This document shows, one piece after another, positions 34,985-46,432 of a stretch of 64,000 nucleotides of DNA. The position numbers were made by a program, and so were the translations under genes. Within the stretch, counting starts at the first letter, position 1; every line of letters begins with the position of its first letter. The DNA is from Cyclospora cayetanensis (Eukaryota > Apicomplexa > Conoidasida > Eucoccidiorida > Eimeriidae): the NCBI RefSeq assembly GCF_002999335.1, contig NW_020312056.1, positions 62,001 to 126,000 of the forward strand. Direction: 5' to 3'. The notes under the pieces were generated by a model. That model was not told the origin of the DNA, searched no databases, and was given only the letters and a program-made list of their open reading frames with translations.

Positions 34985-37900
34985 GCTGCGGCGGCTGCTG
35001 CTGCTGCAGAGCCAACGGGCAGCTCCTCAAAGGACGCTGCTGCTGACGTCGACTTGCAAGGGCTTCCCGCACAGACCGCAACGTGCGATGCTGGCACCTG
35101 CTCGACATCCGCTAGAGGCCACCTCCCACTCTTCCCTTCGCGCCGTGTAGCCTTCTGCTGCTGCTGCTGCTGCTGCATGGTGTGCGCTGCTGGCTCCTGG
35201 TCTGAGCCTAGCGTCCTTAGCAGCACCTGCAAGTAGGAGGGAGGTTCTGCCTTTGCAGCGTCGAGCAGGCTGCAAGTTGCAGCCGTGTAGGACCGCTGCA
35301 CCGACGCAGCGGCTGCTGCTGCTGCTGCCTCGGCTGCAGCAGTGGCTGCTAACGAAGGGGACGGCAGCAAGTCGTCTAGAGGAGGGGCCATGACGCATGC
35401 ACACTCCAAAATGTCGCCCAGAAAAATGCGCATCTCCGGAATTTGGCCGCTTTGGCAGAGAAGGTGGCCCTTGTCATCCCTAGGAGGCGCTGAAAAACAC
35501 AGAACGGAGCAGTAGAACACGCCAGAAAACGTGACAAAAGCAGCAACAGCAGCAGAGAAGAAGCAAAAGATGGGGTGCCACGCAGGGAGAGTCCATGGCA
35601 AAGTTGCGGGGAGCAGCAGGCTGCTGCAGCGGCTGTGCACGTCACTGGTAGACTGCGTGTAAAAGGGCAGCAAGTGAGTGCGGGAGGCGCTTAACAGCAA
35701 TAGCAACAATAAGAGCAACCAGAGTAGCAGCAGCAATAGGAGTAGCAATAATAGTAGCAGCAGCAATAATAGTAACAATAATAGTGGCAAATATTAGTAG
35801 CAGCAGCAATAGGAGTAGCAATAATAGTAGCAATAGTAGTGGCAATAATAGTAGCAGCAGATATAGGAGTAGCAATAATAGGAGCAACAACAACAGTAGC
35901 AACAATAGTAGCAATAATAGTAGCAATAATAGTAGCAGCAGATATAGGAGTAGCAATAATAGGAGCAACAATAGTAGCAACAATAGTAGCAATAACAACA
36001 GCAATAATAGTAGCAATAACAACAGCAACAATAGTAGCAACAATAGTAGCAACAATAGTAGCAATAACAACAGCAACAGTAGTAGCAACAATAGTAGCAA
36101 CAATAGTAGCAATAATAGTAGCCACAATAGTAGCAACAACAGTAGCAACAACAGTAGCAATAATAGTAGCAATAACAACAGCAACAATAGTAGCAACAAT
36201 AGTAGCAATAACAACAGCAACAATAGTAGCAATAATAGTAGCAACAATAGTAGCAATAATAGTAGCAATAACAACAGCAATAATAGTAGCAACAACAGTA
36301 GCAACAATAGTAGCAATAATAGTAGCAGCAGATATAGGAGTAGCAATAACAACAGCAACAATAGTAGCAACAATAGTAGCAACAATAGTAGCAACAATAG
36401 TAGCAACAATAGTAGCAATAACAACAGCAACAGTAGTAGCAACAATAGTAGCAACAATAGTAGCAACAATAGTAGCGGCAACAGCAATAAGAGCATACCT
36501 TCCTTGAAGATAAGGCGATTTTTATCAAGTCTTAAGAGGCCAGGAACGAGAAGGTGACCAGCGCAATATACGCAATACGCAGTAAGCCCCCCTTCGTTGA
36601 TCTCGGCGGCAGCTGTTGCTGCCTCTGGACTGCCTTGCATTTGCTGCAGCAGCATTTGCAGCAGCGTTCCTTGCTGGAGCACTGCACTCACGCAGAAGGG
36701 GAGTTTTGCCGGAGAAGGCGTTGGAGACATGGGCTGCCTCTTTGCGGGGAGCTGCGGGGGTGCTCTTGAAGACTGCCTGTCGCAGTTCTTCCTGCTGCCA
36801 GCAGGCGTGCTGTGATCTGAGTGCTCATATCCAGATTGCCTCTCGAGGAAACTCTGCTCTTCTTCGCTATTCGCTGCGGCGATTTCTGCAGCAGTACCCC
36901 CTTTTCTCGCTGCGCTGTCTGAGGTGGCATTGCTTGTTCTCCCCGCAAGAGCAGCAGGGGGCCAAGCGCTGCCGTTGCCACTGTTGTTTCTTGCGCTGTT
37001 GCCAGTGGTAGTGGTGGTGGTACTGCTGCTGCTATTGCTGCTGCTATTGCTGCTGCAGTCGCACGAACTCGTGTGCCTCCTCACTAAAGACTCCGGCGCC
37101 ACTCCCGGCTGCAGCACAGCCTCCCTTATGCCCGTCGACAGCAGCAAATGCCGTGGAAGTCGCAGCATGGCTGCATGCATGTCTACATCTGCAATCGATC
37201 CCCCCCCTGGCGTCGGCGCTGAAACAGCCGTATCGCCTGCCTGGCTCCTGCAAAGAAGAACAGAAGCAGCAGCAGCCTCGTCGGCCTCATAGCTGCAGCG
37301 CAGATGCAGTTGAGGAGGCTGCAGATAGCAGAGCCAGGAAATACCCGGCGTGCCGGCAAAAGCTGCAGGGTAGGCAGCAGCAAGAGCAAGAGCGGCAGCA
37401 GCAGCAGCAGGCAGAGAAGGAGACCTCACCGTTCCCTCTCTTTTTCCTCCCCTGGAGAAGATGGGCTGCTGCTACTTGCTGTGGGAGTCATCATGAGGTG
37501 CTGCTTTCCATGCTGCCGCGAAGTGCGCTCGATTCTCCACCACTGCCCTTGGCTTGCTCTACACGAGCCGAGGTACCCACGCCTGTGCAGGAGAGGGCAC
37601 CGCAGGAGCGCGATCTAGGTCTAACTGCAAGAGCAGCGTGGCTTTTGCTGCATGGGAAGCCTTGCGAGCGTTCTCCCTCTCTCGCGGAGCCGTGGGCAGG
37701 TCGAGAAGGCTGGTCTGTTGCTGCCGGCGTGAGGGATGCAAGGGTTGCTGCTGTTACTGCTCCGTGCAGTTTCTGCTGCAAAGAGTGTGCCCCTCAGTAG
37801 AGCCGGTAGTTTTGTTGCTGCAGGGTTACAACACAGGTGCTGCTGGTGGCATGCTAATGCATCTGCTCTGCTGCACGGAGCAGCCAAAAGTCACTGCAGT

Positions 37901-38487
37901 CTTCCTCGGCAAAAATATCCCATGTATGCGCGGGAACGTGGAACGCCACACAGAGAAGCTGCCGCTGCTGCTGTCGTCAGCCAGTACAGACCAGAAGCCC
38001 TCGCTCATTTCCGCAGTATGACGCTATAGAGACTGCATGTCTTACGCAATTTAATGGAATTTCTCTCAGGAAGGCAGTAGTTGCGGCGTAGCAACGCTGA
38101 TGGCGCTGCCGCTCTGCTGCTACCCCCTCCGTGGCAGCCAGTACATGAACTGCTGCTTATCTCCACTAGCTGCCACGGCTCCTGCTGCGGATGCCCCTGC
38201 AGGTTCCCCTTTCTTCTTCCCATTGCAGCTGCATTAGTGACTCTTATATGCACAGAGAGTGCGCTGATGCTACTGGGGAACGACGTGCATGGCAGCTCGG
38301 GAGGTCACCTGATGCCGCTACTGGGGATGCTGCTGTGTTGTTCTTGTTCTTTAGCCGAATTGTGTTCTGGCAACGTAGGGAAGTTATTGGCGGCTGTTGG
38401 GACCGCAGTGGCGTCCTTTGTCGCATGCGGGAGCACCAAATGCGCCGTGTGCAGTAGCAAGACACCTTCCCACACTCTAGAGACCAT
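31319..38487 (-). CDS. PH/GRAM-TLDc domain protein, multi-exon
   Basis: Supported minus-strand exons are: one ending at 36499 and open from about 37420 (contains GHLLVPGLLRLDKNRLIF); 35489-34724 (PEMRIFLGDILECACVMAPP, then Ala/Gln runs); 34506-34386 (RRLFVLFGFM, ANAFTRRLIEEVDAYAQ); 32382-32264 (CVIAVEDSEGVVFGAFTDEF); a short exon 32120-32062 (DTFVFTFKGPDGKQ); and 31651-31454 (VYTWSSSNAFFCFTDG, GGGGHYAL, RGSSQCCPTFNSPPLASSQDF). Phases agree wherever two are adjacent. The first part resembles the PH/GRAM region and the last three exons are a clear TLDc domain with the VFGAF, GGGG and TFNSP-LSSS-DF hallmarks. In other eukaryotes TLDc proteins bind and regulate the V-ATPase or protect against oxidative stress; which applies here is not shown. 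The 5' end is tentative: a plausible first exon starts at 38487 (MVSRVWEGVLLLHTAHLV). The final residues after 31454 are unresolved; unspliced reading stops at 31319. Confidence 0.75.
31688..31880. repeat. CACATA/CATACA array
   Basis: A degenerate ACACATATACATACA array starts about 35 bases upstream (in transcription) of the TLDc exon 31651-31454, inside its preceding intron. Confidence 0.9.
33376..33578. repeat. ATACACAT array
   Basis: About 200 bases of ACATATACAC/ACATACAC units within the span of the TLDc gene, in non-coding sequence. Confidence 0.95.
33990..34370. repeat. 15-base AT-rich tandem array
   Basis: The unit is ACAAAACATAATAAT with GAT and ACAC variants, repeated about 24 times. 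It begins only about 15-20 bases past the 5' splice site of the TLDc-gene exon 34506-34386, so it fills the start of that intron. Confidence 0.95.
35694..36490. repeat. 800-base AGC/AAT/AAC trinucleotide array
   Basis: Alternating AGC, AAT, AGT and AAC triplets, with a few GATATAGGAGT interruptions near 35860, 35940 and 36330 that mark higher-order duplication. It lies in the TLDc-gene intron, ending about 9 bases from the 5' splice site at 36499. Because it is in triplets, long meaningless open frames appear on both strands. Confidence 0.95.
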
Positions 38488-38537
38488 TGCGGTACACTCG
38501 GCAAAGAGCCCTTTCTGAGTATCGGATTGGCTAACAC

Positions 38538-41500
38538 TGGCTCAGCTGGCGGCGCCGAAGCTGCTCATTTCGATACCACTGATGCATCGCTCTGTGAGAC
38601 ACCCAGCTCTGTCTAGGCTATCTATGCGTGCTGTCTACATCCAGTTGTGCATCATATTACACCCTGCTCTGCAAACTAGAAAAACGACCAACTGCCGTGA
38701 TCTAGAAATAGTTGTTGCTGGATATAGGTAGCCATAGAACTGGCGCATTGGAGGGTTCGGGCAGACTGCAGATTGCAATGGCACACAGGGGTGAGTCCGC
38801 AAACTGCGCTTGTAGCTGTAGCGGGCTAAGTTACACCTCGCACTTTCGACTACACTAGCTCTATTTGACTAAAAATCACTACAGAAATGACCGGCTGGTT
38901 TGTCTGCGCCTATGTCTTATTTAATACAGAGTATTACTGCCGGGCTCTCGACTACAAAACAACGAAATGTTGTGGATGGTGCACCGTATGATTTGTGCAA
39001 CGTGCTCTGAATGCCCGGATACATAGAGGGTGCACCTATGAGCACCTTAGTTGCCCCTCTCTTATCTCGGGATTTTTCCACCTCATATCGGAGACTCAGG
39101 GATGTGAACATGGAAAAGCAGTTCTTTGGAAAACTCTTGATAACTTGCTATTAAGTCTATAAAGTTCCTATTCAGTCTGCACTAAGGCGCCTTTCTGCGC
39201 AGATCTTGGCTGGAGCGTTACAGTTACGTGGATCGAGCCGCAGCATTGTTGAGGAAACCAAAAGTTGCTTCTTCCTAGCGCTTCCTGGCGTACATACCTT
39301 TAGAACGTGCAGCTGTGGCTGCAGGCGCACCTTCCGCTGGACCTCCCACCCATGGCATGCCTAGGATAACGTCATGGTGCAGGGTTTAAATATAGAATTC
39401 ACATTTGATGTTGGCAGACCTCGATTCCGGTTCGAAGTAGCATTAATTGCGGCAGTCCCGCCGATTCTCGCGTTCTGATGCTCGCTAGAAAGCGCGATTC
39501 TTAGGAACTGCACTATCGAGTAAACAAGCATATTGCACTTCTGCATGGTTTTCTCGGTTTACAGATCTACATCACATTTAGTGTCAAGTAGCGCTAGCAA
39601 TTCTTAACCATTGATGAGAGCTTGCATCAGCTATGAACTGCCCCTGATGTATCCTGAGAGCCCCTGCATCCTCTGGAACTCCCTCCGCTGCGCTACTCTC
39701 TTCGTGGAGCTCTTTCAATTTCCCTAAATCGCCTGCTTTGCTTGCCAAGCAGCTTACTTCTGCTGGACCTAGTTTGTCTTTCGGGTTCCTCACCATTTTG
39801 CATGCGCTCACAGTTCCGGTCGGTCTGGCCAATTTCCTGATAGACAAGTAGGAGCGTTGGTAGGAGGCCAACTGCGGCTGCTTACGAACGTGGAATTCTT
39901 CTGGCTTTGGGGTCGGCTTTAGACTGTAGGCGAGGGCCCTTTGACACAGCCCTTACATTCATGCGCTCTACACATCCTAACCTGCTGCTTCTTCCAGCGA
40001 AGGGCGCAGGAGGTGCCCCCATTTGCTTTTAAGGTTTTAGAAGGCCCACATTTGTCGAAGCCTGATTGGTCGGCTGTTCAACTGGAAAGCTGATCTCCAT
40101 GCTGCGAAGGAGAAAAGCCCCTGATACACCACATGTCCTATATGCATTGTGGCTGTTGCAAGCCAAAGTCTCATATTTCCCGGCATACCGATCTATTAAT
40201 AGATTCTTGCGCTTCAGCGTTCTTAAATATCCCAAGCTGTTGAGCTGATATCGGCGCAAAGCGATGGGTCAGGACTCGTACGAAGGCTTAGACTGTCTTT
40301 ACCCCGTAACACATACGAACTCCTGTACATTAATAGAGCCACCATTAAGGTAATGTGCTCTCCAATAAACATGCCCAAGGACAACTCGTTCCTCGTCATA
40401 TGCAAAGTGAGGTGCCTCTTAGGCCGGCTGGTGAAATTTTGGAGCACGTGCACATCCTTACGGCCAATATATTTTTATGGCTGTCATAGCCTCATCGATG
40501 CATCCGTAAACATTTGATTAGCTTACAAATCATGACTTCCCACTAGCCGTCTAGAAGTAACTTCGTCCACATCAGCGTGCAGGGCGGCCTCTGCTGCCCC
40601 AACAGGCATTACACCACCCTTCACTTCAACTTCCAGAGAGTGCGCAGCCAGCTCCCCTGAAAATTATTTATTGAGCTACAAAATGATTACCGGAAACAGA
40701 CTACCGCTGTGGGGAAGCCAGACTCCCTACTGTAGCTAGAGCCAGTGGATGCGTGGGGCACAGTGGCATCGAACCATGCAGTGCTACCAACTGTAACACT
40801 GCAGCTAAGGTCTCCGTGGGGTGGCACTTAACTCCAGACTCAGTTCAAACTTGATGGAAACTAACTGAATGTTCCTCGAAGGAACTCGGATCTTCCCCTT
40901 GCCCCCGCCCCTAAAAGCTAGTGTGGTCAAAAGTGTTACATGTAGCTTCGCCAGCTAAAGGTATGTCCATGCATCATAGGTATGAGCCCTGTGCCCCCCC
41001 GTTGCAGCCTGAGGAGCAAGGGCATGGAGTGAAGGCAATTCATATGAAGGGCTACTTCCAAACTTTCCATTTATTGGGTTGGGTTCGGTCTTAACAGAGT
41101 GCCTGCCCTTGGACGCCGGGTAAGAATCGCTACAGCGGAGGTTTTGGGGGTTGAGAGGAAGGGGGCAGGCAGAAGTTCAGCCAGGTGACCCTACAAGCCA
41201 CCGCCAATAGACAAACACACACACCTATGAAAAACTTGAAATGGATGCGAGCGGTGCCGTCACCTCCGAGCCATACGGTGGTATTTTGAGAGTCTTAGTA
41301 GAGGCATGCGCGAGTTTCTCAAGGCTAACAGTGTCAGGTCACTTCCTCTTGCAGTGTTGGGTAGACCTTCTGCTTACTGAAGAGCATTCGAATCATGCTT
41401 GTGCATCTCTGTGCACAGGTGAAGCACATAAAACCCTCAACCGAGATAGCTGATCGATGAAAGCAGCAAAACAATGTGCGAATCTGGCGGGCTTTCTTCT

Positions 41501-41937
41501 TTTTGCCAGCGGCAACGAGTGGCTGCCGTTGAGCGGTTGACCATACACCCCGGTAACAGGGGGCCCCTATGGGCCCACTCCGCTTCCAATATGGTAGCTA
41601 GAGCCGTTAACACATGGTGTTTTTCCGAGTAAACAATCATGAATTTTAGCGCTTTTTACATGCCTTACCAGCCCGAGCCTTGCACAGAGGAGTATTACCT
41701 AATTGCCAGCAAGGCACGAGCAAGCAACCCTGCGGCGGCGCTGCGCGCTACTAGTTTTTGTCCGAGGTACTGCTTGGAAGGCTTGCTCAGGCGAATGACC
41801 AAGCAGAGCTAGTCTTTGGATTTTCTTCAGCTGCAGAGCCAGCGGGCAGCTCTCAGAGAGGGGCTCTCTGATGCCCTCTCGAGGCGCTGTCCCCCTTGTG
41901 TCCAACAGACGTCTCCCCATCTCTTTAAGCCAGTTCC
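38538..41937. other. Feature-poor segment without supported genes
   Basis: Base composition changes: CAG runs disappear and AT content rises. The most protein-like frame is 39871-39584 on the minus strand (95 residues, includes NPKDKLGPAEVSCLASKAGD), and weaker frames lie at 40259-40029 and 40453-40223 on the same strand. They have no recognised domain and no clear splice links. They could be exons of an unknown gene or decayed mobile-element remnants. Confidence 0.45.
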
Positions 41938-43716
41938 ATGAGCCCGCACGCTCAGCATAGCGGGAAGTTGGCGATCGTTACGCTTGTTCTCGCGCTGCTG
42001 CTGCCGCTGCATACGGCAAGCAGCGCAACTTTAAGGCTGCGGAGCTGCTTCCTGTTGACGCGCGCTGGACGCCCTCCTGTGTACAGCGCTGCTACAGCGA
42101 CGCGAGAGTTCAGCGTTGCCGCACTGTCTAATGAAGCACGAGAAACAGTTGCTGCGAGCAAGTGCGTGGTAGCATCTAGACAACGGTGGCAGAGGGCCGC
42201 AGATGCTGCGGCAAGGGAACGCGCCGCGAGCACCCTTGCTGCAGCTGGCCTAGTTGCGGCTCCTAAGGATCGTAGTGCTATCGAAACAGTGGATGCTGAA
42301 GCTAGATCTTTTCTGCTCCGGCTTCTGCAGCAGCCTCAGCTGAGCACCACACCCGCCCGTTCCCCGTTAGGTGGCACCGGAAATGCTGCAGGAAAAAACG
42401 CAGCACCAACAAACACATGTCATCCGCAGCCAGTCTTGCTGCTCAGTTGCAGCGGCGGCTCGGACAGCACTGCCCTGCTGCATGCAACTGCGCGCTCTTT
42501 AGGCCTTGGTGCTGCTACTCCTTTTGCTGTTGCTGCTGCCGCTGCCGCTACTGGCTCTACGGAGCAAAAGCAGCAGCAGCAACACAGAACCCAGTTGCAA
42601 GGCACTTCTGATAGCGCATCTGGCACTGCCACAACGCGCTGTTACAACAACAGCAGCGAACGCGATGGAGGATTAGCCGCGTACTGCGAGATGGGTGGCG
42701 TCGGCTTGCGCGTTGCAGCGGTATACTTCAATCATAGGTTGAGAGACGAGGAAGTAGAGATTGAGAAGAAGCATCTTAGGGCCATGTGCCAGGCGTATGG
42801 GCTGCCGTTACATTGCATCGCAATGCCTGACCGCCTGTTGCGTCAATGCACAACACAGCGCGAGGAGGAGCAAGAAGACCATCCTTCCAGTAGACGCGGT
42901 AGCAAGGCCTCGCCGCAGCAGCTCATGCGCAACTGGCGAAGAAGTGAAACAAAAGCCCTTCTAATCCGTATGCTGCAGCAAGAAGAGCAGCAGCATGAGC
43001 AACACCAGCAAAGGGGTTTTGTTCTTACCGGGCATCATGCAGACGATCAACTAGAGACGATTTTTTTGAAGCTTCTGAGAGGCGTGCATCTCCTTAACCT
43101 GCAGTCCGTCTTTCTGCCGAAACAGACGGGTTGCACTGCTTTTGTGTTGGTGCTGCCATGCAGTCCTTGTTGCTTCGAGCGGGCCTGCTGCGTATGTCAC
43201 TGGGAATGCCTCAATGCTGGACCGTGCCGTTGAGCTGTCGTCGTCGGTGCTGCGTGTGCTGTTGTGACCTTTTACTTTTGCTGTCCTTCGATGCATGCGG
43301 CTCAGCGGTATGGAACCCCTTGCGACGATTTCGGATGACAGCGTCCCCCAGCAGCAAGCCAGCCAAGTGAAGCTAGCTGGCGAGCCGCACCTGCACATCG
43401 GGCGCCCGTTCCTGGCGCTCCCTAAGGAGTGGTTGCGTTCTTATCTTGAGGTAGGCTACAATCATTTGCTGGTGCTAATGCGTGAGATTTGTCCGTTGGC
43501 AGCTCGTCGAACAGAGAAGACAAACTGTTGCGTCTGCTTTTGGCACAGGCCCTTGGAAGTGGCTGGTGCGAGGACTCCTCTAACAAAAGCTGCAAGTATC
43601 TCAGGAACGCCTTCCGCTGCAAGGTTTTGCCTGTCCTAGCCAACTTTACGCAGCACGCCGCTGTGCAGAAACAGCGGCAAACGCGAGAACAGCAGCAGCA
43701 ACAACAGCAGCAGCAA

Positions 43717-43747
<31 letters not shown>

Positions 43748-44574
43748 AGCAGCAGCAGCACGATTTCGTTCTTGCCACCACCACAGTTCATGCAGCACCA
43801 GGCAAGGCATTTGGTGTGCCCGTGCCAGAATCTGCCGCGCCTTCAGCGGCAGCGAGCTCTGCAGCACTAGCTGTCGCAAGCCACAATCTGGAAACGAGTC
43901 CATCTGCACTCACGTTAGGACGCTCAGATACAACGGCAGCACCAGTAGCAGACATGACGGCACCAACGCACGCAATGGCTAGTCGCGGGTTCGCTGCTTT
44001 GCGACGCCGCATGGACCTGCTGCATCGACAAGTGACACTGCTGAAGCTACACATCCATCAAGAGGCCGCGGCATGGGAGCGCGTAAACCTTAGCTTGGCT
44101 TCGAATTCTGCCGCTGCAATGAGCGCGAAGTCTGCTATTGCTGCAACGGATGTTGTAGCAAAAGTGCATCTTGCTGGAGCCGCCGTAGAGCCACCCTGTC
44201 CACCAGCAAGCCCAACGGCAGAAGCCGCAACACCAACGGCAACGGTTGCAGATGCAGGTGCACGAACAGAGGAGCGGCTGCAAGGGCAGCAAGTGTCAGC
44301 GCTCCCCCTTCGTGCCTGGTCTGAAGTCGCCTCCGAGTTCGTGCGGCAGCAGTTGCTGTACCGTTGGCTTATTAGAGGGATGGAAGGCCACGATGTTTTG
44401 CCACAAACGGTGGAAGACCTTGCATCTCGTCTTTCAAAGGCAGCCGCATGCAGCGGCATCAGGAAGAGGGCCTGGAGGCTAGACGTCGGGGGTGGTTTTT
44501 CGGTGGAGCTTCAAGGGCAGCATGCAGTCCTTCGTCGGACGCCCTTCCCTTTGCCCCAGCAGGAGCCTCAGTAA
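41938..44574 (+). CDS. tilS: tRNA(Ile)-lysidine synthase, probably apicoplast-targeted
   Basis: Three exons, 41938-43103, 43306-43450 and 43549-44574, give 778 residues with phases 2 and 0. The PP-loop SGGSDS is at residues 172-177. It is followed by VAAVYFNHRLRDEEVEIEKK, then GHHADDQLETIFLKLLRG (365-382) and HGMEPL across the first junction. RPFLALPKEWLRSYLE and WCEDSSN (443-449) with YLRNAFRCKVLPVL complete the TilS core. The enzyme uses ATP to attach lysine to C34 of the CAU-anticodon tRNA-Ile, switching it to AUA decoding; eukaryotic copies act in organelles. The N-terminus has a hydrophobic signal segment (AIVTLVLALLLPLHTA), then a basic Ser/Ala/Arg-rich stretch, the layout of a bipartite apicoplast leader. 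A Gln run interrupts the protein at about 485-508, and the following Ala-rich region is weakly conserved. The end could be spliced further at CA/GTAAGA (44570). Confidence 0.9.
43688..43761 (+). repeat. CAG/CAA run encoding poly-Gln in TilS
   Basis: About 24 consecutive CAG or CAA triplets, in frame with TilS and giving a near-pure Gln tract. Confidence 0.95.
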
Positions 44575-46432
44575 GATACCCACCAGCCACAAGTGCATAG
44601 CTGCATCCCACGAGGAGTCACTGCGCACCCGCACAGAGCAGAGCTTGCGTGATGCCATCCGGATTGGCTGTGTGCTTCTGATGCATAGTGGAGGGTCATA
44701 GTCGCTGTACCTTCCTGCACAGTGCGCCGCAGAAGACCCGTACGCCAAAGTGCAAAACTTGCTGAGTTCTTTCCAGAGTATCTTTGAGGTGGTGGCTCTA
44801 CGTGGGAGACTTTCTGCCTGGAATTTTTGCAGTAGAGCGCGGGCGGGCGTGGGGTTAGTGTGGGAGCAAGGTGACGCCATCTTAGAAGGGGAGTAGAGTA
44901 GGCAACAAAAGCGGCAGGATCGAAGTTGTGATCATTTGAGGCGTGGCGCACAGTGGGGCGTCCTGGGGGGAATGTGTACCGCTGCAAGTCTCTAGCTGCC
45001 CGAAGGCTCTAGAACCCCTTTTCCTACAGTGAAAAAACCCTGCGATGGGGAGTTTTGCATCCGGGTAGAGCACCCAAGAAACACGAGCAACTTCGACCAG
45101 ACTTTCGTGCTATCTTCCACGCTTCACTCGCACCCTTCTAATCTTTAAAGGCCTAGGCCTAGGTCGCTCACTGCTTTCTGCAGTAGAGAGGCAGAAGAAA
45201 GCTGAGGGGCGGTCACACATGGGAGTAGAGACACTCAGAAGAAAGCAAGTCTAGCTAATGTGGGGCGGAGGAAACCGCGTATCTCTACTGAGACATCCCT
45301 GTTGGTGAGAATTCCTAACGCTAATGCTGGCAATTTCCTACTGCTTGTGTGCGAGCATGCCTTCCTGTCCATAGTCCTCCAATTCGCTTTATGACACCCC
45401 GCCATCGCCACTTGAACGAGCAACATGGATGGGCGCACAACGGGCGGGAATAATGGCAGTTGAAACTCCCAGTCACTTTTAAGGCAGAGAAGTACGTCAC
45501 TCCACTGTTGACTACTCGTACATTCGTTTGGTACAATATCTAGGCAGCAAAAGCTAAAGACCGCGCAAGGCCAATGACTGCCTCTTCTGCTGCTGCTGTT
45601 GCTTGACGGCAGCCGGAGCTTTTTGCGGCGAAGTTTGCTCGCAGCAAGGCGCTCGCCACTGTCTGCTCTTTACCGGAGAAATTGCAGAATCAAATACACA
45701 TACATACGGTTTGTAGCTCGTGTGGGCGGATCTTAATGTGTCTTGCCACTGCTGCGTGGGCGAAGCTGCAGCAATACCACGATGTGCATCTCTACACTCG
45801 AAACTGCGTCAAGTTGGGGCCACTAGTTTGCCTCTTAAAAAGAAGGATTCAATATGGGCTCGTTGGTTCCATGATGTCATAGTAATGCTTGCAGTCTTGC
45901 TTGGTCGTTGCCAGTGTTTTATGCTCGTGAGTAAGATGTACAAATGATGCATTACCATAAATGCGCACATTACACTCTGCAGACAGCTGTTTTAAGTCCT
46001 GAATTATGGAAGGATGTACCTATGTATGTAGGATTGTGTTGGAGCACAAATATCGTAGTCCGCTGTGCGTGTATCTCCACATGAAGTGCCCGCTCTCGGC
46101 GCGCAGCAGTCCTTCGTGACCACAGAGTGATATTATTAGTAGTAGCAAAAGTGCCGCCGCCAGTGATTATATTTGCAGTTGAATAGGTGGTGGGGGCAGA
46201 TGGCTTTAGACAACCAGAGTTGCCCGGTGCCTAGCGCTGTGCGCTTTGTTAAAAGACAGCAGCATCCTTGACGAGGTTGCGAGACCACTGCCAAATGCAA
46301 AAGAAGCCGTGCCCCGCCCTGCCCTTAACAGAGCTAATACAAAAGACAATGCATTCAGCTTTAGTCTGGCTATGAGTGGCTCGCGCGCCTATGAACGGCC
46401 TCTAAATCGCTTTGCTATTGTCGCCGGAAGGC
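44575..46432. other. Feature-poor convergent region
   Basis: This lies between the TilS stop (+) and the GPN2 stop (-). CAG-poor, with short open frames only. No gene, repeat array or RNA gene is supported. Confidence 0.5.

Noticed and set aside
35642..37429. Open frame of almost 600 codons on the minus strand with a poly-Leu core of about 250 residues
   Set aside because: The Leu part is just the AGC/AAT array read on one strand. A GTATGC donor at its border and a phase-matched acceptor at 35489 show that it is an intron; only the part above 36499 is kept as coding.
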